The notes: a model not told the origin generated them from the letters alone. Numbered from the stretch's first letter, positions 52,801 through 62,433 are shown. The stretch is 64,000 bases of DNA from Terriglobia bacterium (GCA_020073165.1 JAIQFP010000021.1:21847-85846); one strand, 5' to 3'. A program made the numbers and translations.

Positions 52801-55557
52801 ATGTCCACACTCACGCCGGAACAGTGGCAGTCGTTAAGCCCGTACCTGGACCAGGCGCTCGCCCTGACCGGCGATGAGCGCGCTACCTGGCTGGCCTCGC
52901 TCGGGGAGCAGAATCCCGCACTCGCTGCACAGTTGGGAGTGCTCCTGGAAGAGCACCGTGTGCTGGCGCAAGAAGGTTTCCTGGAGAAGGGCCCGGCCGC
53001 GCTGCCGAATGCACCCGGACTAGCGGGCCAGACCCTTGGTCCGTACACACTGATCTCGCAGATCGGCCAGGGCGGCATGGGAAGCGCGTGGCTGGCCGAG
53101 CGCAGCGACGGGCGCTTCGAGCGCAGGGTAGCGGTAAAGTTCCTCAACATCGCGCTGATGGGGAAAGGCGGCGAGGAGCGATTCAAACGCGAGGGCAGTA
53201 TTCTCGGCCGTCTCGCGCATGAGCACATCGCGGAACTGGTGGATGCGGGCGTGTCTGCGGCCGGGCAACCGTATCTCGTCCTGGAATATGTCGAGGGCGA
53301 CCACATCGACCGGTACTGCGACGAACGCATGCTCGATGTGGAAGCGCGGGTCCGGCTATTCCTCGACGTGCTGGTCGCGGTTGCGCATGCGCACGCGAAC
53401 CTGATCGTACACCGCGACCTCAAGCCATCGAACGTGCTGGTCCGAAATGACGGGAAGGTGAAGCTGCTCGACTTCGGCATTGCCAAGCTACTGGAGGGCG
53501 AAGGACACGCTGGAGAGGCCACGGTGCTCACGGTTGAAGGCGGGCGGGCGATGACGCCCGAGTACGCGGCTCCCGAGCAACTGCGCGGCGAACCGGTAAC
53601 GACCGCCACCGATGTCTATGCGCTGGGCGTGCTGCTCTATGTATTGCTGACAGGGCAACATCCGGCCGGGAGCGGAACGCACACGCCCGCAGACCTGGTC
53701 AAGGCCATCGTGGATACTGAGTCGCCGCGTCCGTCGGATACCGTAGCCCCGACGCAGGCGAACGCAGAGATCGCCACCACCAATGCCACCAGACGCGCCA
53801 CCACACCCGAGAAGCTTCGTCGGCTGCTGCTTGGGGATCTCGACACCATCGTCGCCAAGGCGTTGAAGAAGAATCCGCGGGAGCGCTACGCCTCGGTTAC
53901 GGCGCTGGCCGACGATCTTGGCCGGTACCTCAGAAATGAGCCGATCAGTGCCCGACCAGACACCTTCGCGTATCGAGCGGCCAAGTTCGTGCGCCGGAAC
54001 CGGACGGCGGTCGCGCTCGCGACATTGGCGTTCGCCGCCACGATTGCGGGCGCCGCGGGCACGACGGTCCAGGCGCGAAGGGCACGAGAGGAACGCGACT
54101 TCGCCTTCCGCCAGCTTTCACGCGCGGAAGCAATCAACGATCTGAACACGTTTCTTCTTTCGGACGCGGCACCCTCAGGGAAGCCGTTCACGGTTAACGA
54201 ACTGCTGGGTCGGGCAGAGCAGATTGTGAATCTGCAACGGGGCGACAACGCCAGTCGGGTGGAGTTGCTAATTTCGATTGGCCGCCAGTATCACAGCCAA
54301 GATGAGGACGCCAAGGCTCGTCGCGTGCTCGAAGAAGCGTACCAGTTGTCGCGCGGGCTGTCCGAGCCTTCTCCCCGCGCCCAGGCTTCCTGTGCCCTGG
54401 GGAGTGCCGTCGCCCGGGGGACCGATCGGCAAAGAGCTGAAGTGCTCATCCAGGAGGGACTACGCGAGCTTCCCAACCAGCCGCAGTTAACGCTCGATCG
54501 AGTCTTCTGTCTCCTGCGCGGGAGTGAGGTCGCCCGTGGACAGGGAGCTTCCCAGAAAGCGATCGAGCGGGCTCAAGCCGCAAAGGATCTGCTGAAGAGT
54601 TCGCCACTGCAATCTGAGATTCTGGACCTGCGAGCGTTAATGGATGTGGCCGAGTCGTACCGCGTCGCGGGACAGTATCGTGACGCCATTCCCGTGTTCG
54701 AGCAGGCGTCGATTGTGATGGACTCGCTGGGGCGCGGCAATACCGAGACAGCGGGGACGTTGCTCAATAATTGGGCGCTCGCCCTGCAACTGTTCGGACG
54801 GCCCCTTGAAGCCGAGAAGCTTTTTCGCCGCGCCATCGACATCAGCAGTGCCGGACAGTCCGAGGAGGCTGTCTCGCCGATGCTACTGAATAACTACGCC
54901 CGCACGCTCCGCGACCTGGCGCGGCTGGACGAAGCCGCCATCTACGCCGAACGCGCCTACGCCAAAGCAAAGCAGTCCGATGCCCGGATCGTCCTCCAGC
55001 AATCTACGGCCATGCGTGCCAGGATCTACCGCGACCAGCACGACTTCGCAAGGGCGTCGGCGATGTTCGCGGAAGTGGAGCCGATGCTTCGACGAAATCT
55101 TCCTCCGGGCCATGCCGGGTTTGCGCTCCTGGCCTCGGAGGAATCGCTGCTCGAACTGGAACGCGGCAACCTGAAAGCGGCCCTGCAGCTTGCAAATGAA
55201 GGGTTGACCAAGCTGGAAGCCACGGTCAAGTCTGGGGGCCCCTCGGAGGCCATGCCAACCCTGCTCATGCGCCGGTCCGACATCGAACTGCGCCTCAGCC
55301 ACCCGAACGAGGCGGCCGCCGATGCTTCTCGCGCGCAGTCTCTGCTGCAAACGGTCGCCCAACCCGGGACGTTTTCGGGCAACCTGGGCCACGCTTATTT
55401 GAGCTGGGGGCGCGCCCTTCAGGCACTGGGCAAACGTGAAGAAGCCCACGCCGCGTTCCGCTCGGCCGCCGAGCACCTTCAGAACGCCGTGGGCCCAGAT
55501 CACCCCGACACTCGCGCCGCCCGGCAACTCGCACAGTTGGACACCCAGCCTCGATAA
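52801..55557 (+). CDS. Membrane Ser/Thr protein kinase with TPRs
   Basis: 918 residues. N-terminal helical segment, then a Hanks-type kinase (about 78-345): IGQGGMGSAWLAERSDGRFE, VAVKFLN (Lys), HRDLKPSNVLV (catalytic Asp) and LDFGIAK (DFG), APE-like YAAPEQLRGEP. A membrane helix follows (TAVALATLAFAATIAGAAG), then a C-terminal TPR array (FEQASIVMDSLGRGNTETAG, LEAEKLFRRAID). Translationally linked to the sigma factor, so it probably controls it by phosphorylation or senses signals through the periplasmic TPRs. Confidence 0.92.
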   Translation: MSTLTPEQWQSLSPYLDQALALTGDERATWLASLGEQNPALAAQLGVLLEEHRVLAQEGFLEKGPAALPNAPGLAGQTLGPYTLISQIGQGGMGSAWLAERSDGRFERRVAVKFLNIALMGKGGEERFKREGSILGRLAHEHIAELVDAGVSAAGQPYLVLEYVEGDHIDRYCDERMLDVEARVRLFLDVLVAVAHAHANLIVHRDLKPSNVLVRNDGKVKLLDFGIAKLLEGEGHAGEATVLTVEGGRAMTPEYAAPEQLRGEPVTTATDVYALGVLLYVLLTGQHPAGSGTHTPADLVKAIVDTESPRPSDTVAPTQANAEIATTNATRRATTPEKLRRLLLGDLDTIVAKALKKNPRERYASVTALADDLGRYLRNEPISARPDTFAYRAAKFVRRNRTAVALATLAFAATIAGAAGTTVQARRAREERDFAFRQLSRAEAINDLNTFLLSDAAPSGKPFTVNELLGRAEQIVNLQRGDNASRVELLISIGRQYHSQDEDAKARRVLEEAYQLSRGLSEPSPRAQASCALGSAVARGTDRQRAEVLIQEGLRELPNQPQLTLDRVFCLLRGSEVARGQGASQKAIERAQAAKDLLKSSPLQSEILDLRALMDVAESYRVAGQYRDAIPVFEQASIVMDSLGRGNTETAGTLLNNWALALQLFGRPLEAEKLFRRAIDISSAGQSEEAVSPMLLNNYARTLRDLARLDEAAIYAERAYAKAKQSDARIVLQQSTAMRARIYRDQHDFARASAMFAEVEPMLRRNLPPGHAGFALLASEESLLELERGNLKAALQLANEGLTKLEATVKSGGPSEAMPTLLMRRSDIELRLSHPNEAAADASRAQSLLQTVAQPGTFSGNLGHAYLSWGRALQALGKREEAHAAFRSAAEHLQNAVGPDHPDTRAARQLAQLDTQPR

Positions 55558-55721
55558 CCTGCCCATAATCTAAGTTTTCCCTGCCGACTGTCGTCTTTTC
55601 CCTTCGATTTCCGATATCCCCAGTAGAGTCCAGCAGCTCGGGCCTCATGCGCGGTACCCCGCGCGACCCCTGACCCTGGCGCCTGAACCCGCAACCCACA
55701 TTTGTAATCAAGGAGATGTCT

Positions 55722-57308
55722 ATGCAACGGAGCGAGAGGATTCTCAGCTTCACCAGCGCAGCCGTACTGCTAATCGGGATGGCAGCGCAGGCCCAAATGA
55801 TCGACAACACCCAGGCACCCAACACGGCCAAGGCCGGGATCAATAAGTCGCTGTTGGATGAGATCGGCGCGGGGCGAGGCGACGTGACGACGCCGAACTC
55901 GTCGGTTTACATCATCAATCGCGACCCGTATCGCTCCATCCGGCGCGGCCGCCAGCTTTTTCAGCGCAAGTTTACGCATTTGCAGGGACAGGGGCCGAAC
56001 GAGAAGGATGGCGTCGGCGACATCAACACCGATATCGCTATTGGCGCCGGCCTCTCGGATAGCTGCGCGCTGTGTCACGGGCGGCCCCGGGGATCGGCGG
56101 GCGCGGGCGGAAATGTGGTTACCCGCCCCGACAGCCGCGATGCGGGTCATCTCTTCGGGCTGGGACTAAAGGAGATGCTCGCCGATGAGATCACTACCGA
56201 CCTGCGTGCTACTCGCGACCTGGCCATTGCGAAGGCGCAGCAGAGCAAGCATTCGGTAACCATGAAGCTGGCGAGCAAGGGAATTCACTACGGGAGCATC
56301 ACCGCCAATCCCGATGGCTCGCTGGATACTGCTGCGGTTGCCGGGGTTGATCCCGATCTGCGGGTCAAGCCGTTCTTCGCCGAGGGTTCGACCATCTCCA
56401 TGCGTGAGTTCATTGTGGGCGCTCTGCACGGAGAAATGGGGATGGAGGACTCCGCCGACCCTGACCTGCTGGCAGCCAGTGCCGGCGGGAGAGTCGTGAC
56501 TCCCTCGGGCATGGTTCTGGACGGCTCCAAGGACAAGATCAGCGCGCCCCCGCCGCCGGATGATGCCAATGGCAACGAGATTGACCCCGCGATCGTGGAC
56601 CATCTCGAGTTCTACCTGCTGAACTATTTCAAACCGGGGCACTACATCCAGAACAGCACCACCGACCACGGCCGGGCAGCGTTCAATAAAATCGGATGCT
56701 CGTCCTGCCACATGGCGAATCTCACCATCAACCACGACCGCCGGGTGGCCGACGTGGAAACGGTCTACGACCCGGTAAACGCGGGATGTACGCCGGATGG
56801 CCTATGCTTTTTCAGCACCCTGTTTGCCACCGCCGCCACGCTTTTCCGGGATGTGAACGACGGAAGCGGGTTCCCGGATCTCAAGCTGCCCTTGGAAAAT
56901 TCGTTCGTCGTCAAAGATATCTTCACGGACTTCAAACGGCACGACTTGGGCAAGAACTTCTACGAGCGCAATTGGGATGGAACGCTGCAGACCATGTTTG
57001 TGACCCGGCCATTATGGGGAGTAGGATCCACTGGTCCATATGGTCATGATGGGAGGAGTATTTCGCTCAATGATGTCATTCTGCGCCATGGCGGGGAGGC
57101 GCTGAATGCGCGTAATGCGTTCGCCGCGCTCAAAACCGGCGACCAGAATGCTCTGATGACGTTCCTGAACTCGCTGGTGCTGTTCTCGCCGGATGATACG
57201 GCGTCGAACCTGGATCCGGGCGACCCAAACACGCAAAACTTTCCTCAGTTTGGGCACGGCAGCATCAAGTTGACGGCGCTGTTTAACGATCCGGCGGACC
57301 CGGAATAA
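55722..57308 (+). CDS. Di-heme oxidoreductase (DUF1111-type c-type cytochrome)
   Basis: 528 residues; ATG at 55722 is 6 bases past the AGGAG-proximal ATG and is better spaced. Signal peptide FTSAAVLLIGMAAQAQ. Two c-type heme sites: CALCHGRPRG and CSSCHMANLTI. The late GPYGHDGRSISLNDVILRHG is characteristic of the di-heme oxidoredictase family. Periplasmic electron transfer, perhaps peroxidase- or thiol-oxidase-like. Monocistronic; 164 bp after the kinase. Hairpin 57337-57366 follows. Confidence 0.88.
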   Translation: MQRSERILSFTSAAVLLIGMAAQAQMIDNTQAPNTAKAGINKSLLDEIGAGRGDVTTPNSSVYIINRDPYRSIRRGRQLFQRKFTHLQGQGPNEKDGVGDINTDIAIGAGLSDSCALCHGRPRGSAGAGGNVVTRPDSRDAGHLFGLGLKEMLADEITTDLRATRDLAIAKAQQSKHSVTMKLASKGIHYGSITANPDGSLDTAAVAGVDPDLRVKPFFAEGSTISMREFIVGALHGEMGMEDSADPDLLAASAGGRVVTPSGMVLDGSKDKISAPPPPDDANGNEIDPAIVDHLEFYLLNYFKPGHYIQNSTTDHGRAAFNKIGCSSCHMANLTINHDRRVADVETVYDPVNAGCTPDGLCFFSTLFATAATLFRDVNDGSGFPDLKLPLENSFVVKDIFTDFKRHDLGKNFYERNWDGTLQTMFVTRPLWGVGSTGPYGHDGRSISLNDVILRHGGEALNARNAFAALKTGDQNALMTFLNSLVLFSPDDTASNLDPGDPNTQNFPQFGHGSIKLTALFNDPADPE

Positions 57309-57336
57309 CCTGTTTTCTGACAACTGCCGGACTTAC

Positions 57337-57366
57337 GGGGAGACCAGCGTTTTTGGCGGTCTCCCC
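57337..57366 (+). terminator. Possible terminator hairpin
   Basis: GGGGAGACC pairs with GGTCTCCCC across a 12-base loop containing TTTTT. No T-run follows the stem, so it may be a transcription pause or an inverted repeat only. Confidence 0.4.
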
Positions 57367-57562
57367 CGGTAGCACTCGCACAGATTCCAGCCGTAACGAC
57401 TGTTGAATGGTAGTGGGTTGCGGACCTGTTTGGTGGAATTGATCGCAAATTCCTGACACCTTTGCGATTGTTCCCGAGTGACGGGCAAACCGAAAGTTAA
57501 TGTCAACTGACGCAACCAGGCGTTAGCACAAGCTTGCGCCGTTTGTTCGCCGGAATCCCGGG

Positions 57563-57596
57563 TCAATGAGTGCTATGGCGATATTTCGCCGATTGA
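57563..57596 (+). repeat. Dispersed repeat copy D
   Basis: TCAATGAGTGCTATGGCGAT then ATTTCGCCGATTGA. Contains the perfect hairpin GGCGA-TATT-TCGCC. Confidence 0.75.
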
Positions 57597-57720
57597 CGCA
57601 TGGTTCCCGTTTGCCGATCATTCGGAAGAGCATGTCATTCTGGTCGACTGAAATGCAAGATTGCAGCCGAACTTTGAGGGCTGCTATACTCCGCCCACAT
57701 CCAGGTTGGTCGGAGGACCC

Positions 57721-58899
57721 ATGTTATTGCAACGCAGCCTCCCGATCTTTTCTGTACTGCCGACTGCCGCTCTTGGATTACTTCTCAGTCGTGCTGCGAA
57801 CCCTCAGGCTTCACAACCAGCCTCGGTCAGCGCATCGCCTGCCATACCTCTGATTCTCCAGGAGAATGATGGCGAGCACCGGTTCCGCCGGCCCGGTGGC
57901 CCGACGGGTTCCGGTTCGGTAGCTGAATTCATCATCAGGATCGACAAAAAGAATGGAAACGCCGAAGATTTTTATGTAGCGACAGAGATTCTGAAGCCTG
58001 GCGCAATGATTCCCTTCAACAAGCACGACAATGCGGAACAGGCGCTGATCCTGGAAGAAGGTGGCGCAACGGTAACGGTCGGCGGCAAACGAGCCGTGGC
58101 AGGTCCGCACTCGATTGTTTTTGTTCCGCGCGACACCTGGATGTCTATAACGAATACCGGGAACAACCCTCTTCATCTGTTTGCGGTGTTCTCGCGTCAG
58201 GGCTTTGAGAATTATCTTCGCGCGCGCAGCGTGCGTCCGGGAGAGTCGCTGACTGCCCTAACGCCTGAAGAAGTCCACCGTGCTGAAATCGCGGGACACT
58301 TCACAACATGGGACACCTCAAAAGGCCCTTACCCACCGGGCGTAGCTTCGCCAGCGACCGCAGGCGCTCAGAGTTCATCGGGTCCAACACCGCTGATTCT
58401 CCAGGAAGACGATGGCGAACACCGCTTGCGCCGCCCTGGGGGACCCGCCGGGTCAGGTTCCGTTCCCGGATTCATCATCAAAGTCGACAAATTGAACGGA
58501 AACGCCGAGGATTTTTACGTCGGGTACGAAACTCTCAATCCAGGTGCCGTGATTCCGTTCCACAAACACCACAACTCCGAAGAGGTGGTCATCCTTGAGG
58601 AAGGCGGTGCAACGGTAACTGTTGGCGACAAGCGAGCAATCGCAGGCCCACGCTCCATCGTCTTCGTTCCGCGAGAGACATGGGTGTCAATAGCCAACAC
58701 CGGTGACAAGCCCATCCGTGGCTATTACCTGTTCTCGCGGCAAGGTTTCGAGAACTTTCTTCGCGCTCGAAGTGTCCGCCCTGGGGAGCCGTTGGTTCCG
58801 CTAACGCCTGAAGAAGTGCGTCGCGCGGCCGAAGATGGGCACGTCACGCCTTGGGATGCGTCAAAAGGCCCCTACCCACCGGGCGTGCCGCATCCCTGA
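57721..58899 (+). CDS. Exported tandem-cupin protein
   Basis: 392 residues from the ATG at 57721 (GGAGG upstream), N-terminal hydrophobic leader. Two copies of about 170 residues (roughly 40-210 and 220-392) are clearly duplicated: both have GGPxGSGSV, GNAEDFYV, EEGGATVTV and KGPYPPGV. In copy 2 the metal motif is intact (IPFHKHHNSEE, HxHxxxE). In copy 1 it reads IPFNKHDNAEQ, losing the first His. Both have Trp where the last His ligand usually is. Only copy 2 probably binds a metal. Confidence 0.82.
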   Translation: MLLQRSLPIFSVLPTAALGLLLSRAANPQASQPASVSASPAIPLILQENDGEHRFRRPGGPTGSGSVAEFIIRIDKKNGNAEDFYVATEILKPGAMIPFNKHDNAEQALILEEGGATVTVGGKRAVAGPHSIVFVPRDTWMSITNTGNNPLHLFAVFSRQGFENYLRARSVRPGESLTALTPEEVHRAEIAGHFTTWDTSKGPYPPGVASPATAGAQSSSGPTPLILQEDDGEHRLRRPGGPAGSGSVPGFIIKVDKLNGNAEDFYVGYETLNPGAVIPFHKHHNSEEVVILEEGGATVTVGDKRAIAGPRSIVFVPRETWVSIANTGDKPIRGYYLFSRQGFENFLRARSVRPGEPLVPLTPEEVRRAAEDGHVTPWDASKGPYPPGVPHP

Positions 58900-58956
58900 A
58901 GACGCAAGCTGAAAACAAACGATGTTACGCCACATTCGGGGTAGATAACGAAGACC

Positions 58957-58985
58957 TAACTGTCGTTAACAGGCGATAACGCTCA
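58957..58985 (-). repeat. Dispersed repeat copy F (left end, inverted)
   Basis: The complement is TGAGCGTTATCGCCTGTTAA then CGACAGTTA, close to copy E (TGAGCGTTATCGCCTGATTA). It faces E across 2.3 kb. Confidence 0.75.
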
Positions 58986-59069
58986 AAACCCCTTCCGCAC
59001 GGTCGCGCTGGTTGCATCGCCCAGACGGTCTGCCGTAATCCCATGCTGCGGCATGGGAGGCCGTCGCTT

Positions 59070-60009
59070 ATGGGCAAACAGAGAATCAAGCCGAATTACC
59101 GTCGCCAAGTGCTTCGGCTGCCCGATCTGGATCATTGCAAACTGGCCGTGCTCAACAGTCTCGGCTCTCCAGCCTCGCGCCGCGTTTACGAGTACGCCAT
59201 CGATCAATTCATCGCCTGGTACTGCTCCGAGCCCCGCTTGGCCTTCAATCGCATCGTCGTCGTTCGCTACCGCATGCACCTCGAATCCCGCGGTCTGGCC
59301 GCCAACACCATCAACCAACAGCTCGCAGCCGTGCGCCGCCTGGCTCACGAAGCCGCCGATTCTGGTCTACTGAGTCCCGAACTGGCTGCGGGAATCAGCC
59401 GTGTGAAAGGAGTGAAGCAACTCGGGTTCCGTGCTGGCAGCTGGTTGAGCGCCGAGGAAAGCTCGGAAGTCCTCAAGCATGCCTGGGGTGCCAGCCTCCG
59501 TGCCAAGCGCGATTACGCGATGCTGGCCATGCTGCTTGGTTGTGGCTTTCGCCGATCGGAACTGGTCGGATTGGAGTTGGATGAGGTCCAGATGCGCCAG
59601 GGTCACTGGGCAGTGGTGGACCTGATCGGCAAGGGCGGCCACATTCGGACGGCTCCCATTCCAGGATGGGTCAAAGTGGCGCTCGATCAATGGACGGTGG
59701 CCGCTGGGGTCACGGAGGGGAGGATTTTTCGAGCCGTTGCCAGGACGGGAACGGTGTGGGGTAAAGGCATCTCGCAAAATGTTGTGTGGTACGTAGTCAG
59801 AAGCTGCTGCCAAAAAACGGGCTTGGAGCATATTGCACCGCACGACTTGCGGAGAACCTGTGCGAAGCTTGCCACAGCAGCGGTGGCGAACTTGAGCAGA
59901 TTCAGTTCTTGCTGGGACATGCCTCCGTCCAGACGACGGAACGCTATCTCGGCTGCAAACAGAATCTCGGCCATCCGGTCAACGATCTTTTTGACCTCAG
60001 AACAAACAA
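59070..60009 (+). pseudogene. Tyrosine recombinase/integrase, frameshifted
   Basis: The ATG at 59070 has GGGAGG upstream. Core-binding domain: SPASRRVYEYAIDQFIAWYC. Catalytic domain: GCGFRRSELVGLEL (first Arg), KGGHIRTAPI (Lys), HDLRRTCAKL (His-x-x-Arg). After AKL near 59,869 the frame turns to nonsense, while the next frame continues perfectly as CHSSGGELEQIQFLLGHASV then QTTERYLG (His and the Tyr nucleophile). Adding one base restores the full enzyme. It lies just inside the left repeat end F and probably mobilised the unit. Confidence 0.75.
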
Positions 60010-60113
60010 GCGGCCGCAGGGCACGGGTTCTGAATCTGCTGCGGTGACAGGATCCACGCCGGTAGAAATCGCGTCTCGGCAGGGGATAGAATGCGACCAC
60101 GGAGGATCTGAAC

Positions 60114-60502
60114 ATGACCAGCCTGTCCCGCTCTGCTACCCCAGACAGCTATCCCAACCAGCGCGATCTGAGATGGTCGAGGTCAGAAAAGGCCATCGCC
60201 CGCAAAGCCTTCGACGCTGTTCTGAAGCGGAGCTTCACGAGGTGATTCAGGAAACAAAGCAGATGGCCAACCAGATCAAGCAACCGTCGGACCTGTGGGA
60301 TCTGGAGCACAACCTGACCCAACGCCGTAAAGAGATCGATCGCAAGTACGACTACCGCTCTTCGCAACTCACGCATGTGTTCGGGAGACTTTTGCAAGAA
60401 GGTCGGCTCTCAGAGGAAGAGCTGCGCGGCCTACGGGAGGACAAGCTGAAGGCGATTCGTTCTTTCGCCAAATTCTTGGCCAAGATGGACGCAGTTGCCT
60501 GA
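60114..60502 (+). pseudogene. Helical hypothetical protein, frameshifted
   Basis: ATG at 60114 opens MTSLSRSATPDSYPNQRDLR then SEKAIARKAFDAVLKR; the frame ends soon after near 60,240. The next frame continues with ELHEVIQETKQMANQIKQPS, DLWDLEHNLTQRRKEIDRKY and EDKLKAIRSFAKFLAK to 60502. One missing base near 60,230 joins the parts to about 130 residues. An all-helical protein of unknown function, second gene of the unit. Confidence 0.55.
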
Positions 60503-60617
60503 AACAGTGGACTGCAGAAAGCTGCCCGCGCCTTCCGCGCGGCGATTTGAAGGTCAGTGGCATCCCCGCCGTTAGTTTTGAGTTGTTGGCGACAAATCGT
60601 TGTTTGGATGACTGCTA

Positions 60618-61157
60618 ATGGAAGTGTATGCCATCAAAGTGGCCCTGCTTGGAACACGCCCGCCTGTCTGGCGGCGAATGTTAGTTCCTCGCGATATCAC
60701 GCTCCACAATCTCCACCGGACCTTGCAGACCGTTATGGGGTGGACGAATTCCCACCTTCATCAATTTGTCCTCCAGAGACAAAAGTTCTCTGATCCGAGA
60801 TATAGAGTTGGGACCAAGGTTGCAGATGAGAACCGGACCACGCTCGGGGAGTTGATCTGGACTGTAGGAGCGAGCTTATTGTACGAGTATGACTTCGGGG
60901 ACGGCTGGCAGCACGAGCTTCTTCTCGAAGAAGTCTTGCTCGGAGACGAAGGGTTTCGGCAGATTTGTGTGTCGGGTAAGCGATGTTGTCCACCCGAAGA
61001 CTGCGGCGGACCGCAAGGATTTGCTGAGCTTCTCGAAGCACTTCAGGACGCCAATCACCCCGGTCACGAGGAGGTCTCTGACTGGCTCGGCGATTTTGTT
61101 CCTGAATTCTTCTCCGTAGACGAAATAAACCGACGACTGCGCCGTAGGAAGCATTGA
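60618..61157 (+). CDS. Plasmid pRiA4b ORF-3-like family protein
   Basis: 179 residues, intact. Family landmarks in order: IKVALLGTRPPVWRRMLVPR, TLHNLHRTLQTVMGWTNSHLHQF (split here), YEYDFGDGWQHELLLEEVL, and CCPPEDCGGPQGFAELLEAL with three Cys, ending FVPEFFSVDEINRRLR. PF07929 proteins occur on plasmids and islands; the role is unknown. Third gene and probable cargo of the 58957-61283 unit. Confidence 0.9.
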   Translation: MEVYAIKVALLGTRPPVWRRMLVPRDITLHNLHRTLQTVMGWTNSHLHQFVLQRQKFSDPRYRVGTKVADENRTTLGELIWTVGASLLYEYDFGDGWQHELLLEEVLLGDEGFRQICVSGKRCCPPEDCGGPQGFAELLEALQDANHPGHEEVSDWLGDFVPEFFSVDEINRRLRRRKH

Positions 61158-61250
61158 GCCAGACAATCGCCTGGCAGATGGGCCGTCCTGCTGGTTTTCT
61201 GAGGACTATTTGGTATCGTCAGACAAAGTGGTCGATAGGGTGCAGTACGG

Positions 61251-61283
61251 TCAATGAGCGTTATCGCCTGATTACAACAGTTA
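61251..61283 (+). repeat. Dispersed repeat copy E (right end)
   Basis: TCAATGAGCGTTATCGCCTG then ATTACAACAGTTA. Best partner of inverted copy F at 58957; also the closest match to the copy interrupted by the IS. Confidence 0.8.
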
Positions 61284-61320
61284 TGGTGTGCTACAAGGCG
61301 ACATTGCGCCGTGACGCGGC

Positions 61321-62433
61321 TCACCGGGCGCTGCCACAATTAGAGGAATGAGATGGACCGGTCGATACATCCGAAGAGCCAACTACCACTCCAGAGCTGT
61401 TAATCGCGGACGCGCTGCTGGTATCCGCCACTCCTCCCAAAGTTCCCAGATCCCTGATGCCGTTCTTGTCCAAGAGAAACGCGTGCGCGCCGCCACCGTT
61501 TACCCAGGAGTAGCCTACGATTTGATTGTGGTCATTGATGCCAAGGGCGTATGACACTCCCCCGCCCAACGACTTGAGGGCCCGTGCGGCCTGGCCCGAA
61601 GGCCAGAGCACGTCCTGACCAGCGGCGCCCTTCTTATGGGATTCACCCACGACGTTACCCAGAGAGTTGATCGCATAAGCGACACTGCCATAGTGACCGT
61701 TTAGCGTCCCCAGGTCTCGCATGCCGCCCAAGCGAGTCCAGATGAAAGCATGACAATCGGTGTAACCGGGAGGATTCGAGCAACCCACCACCGTTCCGTC
61801 GTTGGCGATCGCCGAGACAAACGTCGATTGGCCACCCAAAGTACCGATGTCGTGCCAGCCGCCACTCGGAGTTGAAACAAACCCGTGCTGGGTCAGCGTG
61901 GAGCTTGAGCAAAGCGCGACGCAGGCGCTCATCAGCACAACTCCGCTGTCGTTAATTCCTATAGCCGAACTGTTCACCGTTCCGGGCGGCTTTCCCAGGC
62001 TCCGCATGCCGCTGGTCGCCGTCCACGTGAACCCCCGAAAAGTACTGGAATCGGTGCTCTTTCCAGACATGCCCACAACCACGCCGGACCTGTTAATGGA
62101 GTAGGCGAAGCTGATGTCGTGGCCTGGCAAGGTCCCCAGATCCTGCATACCTGTGCTGGAGCTCCAGAAATACGCTCGGTCCTGGGCGCCGTCGGGCAGC
62201 TGTATCAGCGTGCCCACGACTTGACCCGATGCATTGATTGCGGCAGCACCACTCTCCAGAGCACCCAGAGTCCCTAAGTCCTGCATGCCGCCCTGCGACG
62301 TCCAAACAAACGCGTGAAATACGGGAGAGATGGGCGCGGCAAGGCTCACGCCAGTCAAGAGCAACAGCAACATGAAAACCAACAAACTGTATGAACGGAG
62401 CACGTATACACCTCCCAGCTGAGCCGTAATCAT
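61321..62433 (-). CDS. Exported HAF-repeat protein
   Basis: 370 residues from the ATG at 62433, leader LVFMLLLLLTGVSLAAP. About seven tandem units carry GGMQDLGTLGALESGAAAIN and GINDHNQIVGYSW-type motifs (AFVW...DLGTLGG...AYAIN...GQVVG), the TIGR02913 HAF repeat, probably beta-propeller. The end (SNCGSAR) has no obvious PEP-CTERM anchor and may be slightly truncated. Function unknown. Confidence 0.82.
   Translation of the reverse strand: MITAQLGGVYVLRSYSLLVFMLLLLLTGVSLAAPISPVFHAFVWTSQGGMQDLGTLGALESGAAAINASGQVVGTLIQLPDGAQDRAYFWSSSTGMQDLGTLPGHDISFAYSINRSGVVVGMSGKSTDSSTFRGFTWTATSGMRSLGKPPGTVNSSAIGINDSGVVLMSACVALCSSSTLTQHGFVSTPSGGWHDIGTLGGQSTFVSAIANDGTVVGCSNPPGYTDCHAFIWTRLGGMRDLGTLNGHYGSVAYAINSLGNVVGESHKKGAAGQDVLWPSGQAARALKSLGGGVSYALGINDHNQIVGYSWVNGGGAHAFLLDKNGIRDLGTLGGVADTSSASAINSSGVVVGSSDVSTGPSHSSNCGSAR

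Larger units (their letters stand above)
57309..57720. other. Gap with hairpin and repeat copy D
   Basis: 412 bp. A hairpin lies near 57337-57366 and the dispersed repeat at 57563-57596. A minus-strand 77-residue frame (57333-57566) has no family support and I do not call it. Confidence 0.45.
58957..61283 (+). mobile_element. Putative 2.3-kb transposable unit bounded by inverted dispersed-repeat ends
   Basis: The ends match from outside in: left 58957 TAACTGTCGTTAACAGGCGA then TAACGCTCA; right (complement of 61251-61283) TAACTGTTGTAATCAGGCGA then TAACGCTCA. Inside lie a tyrosine recombinase with a one-base frameshift, a second frameshifted gene and an intact pRiA4b ORF-3-like gene. No target duplication is visible. 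The family of the element is unknown to me. Confidence 0.55.
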
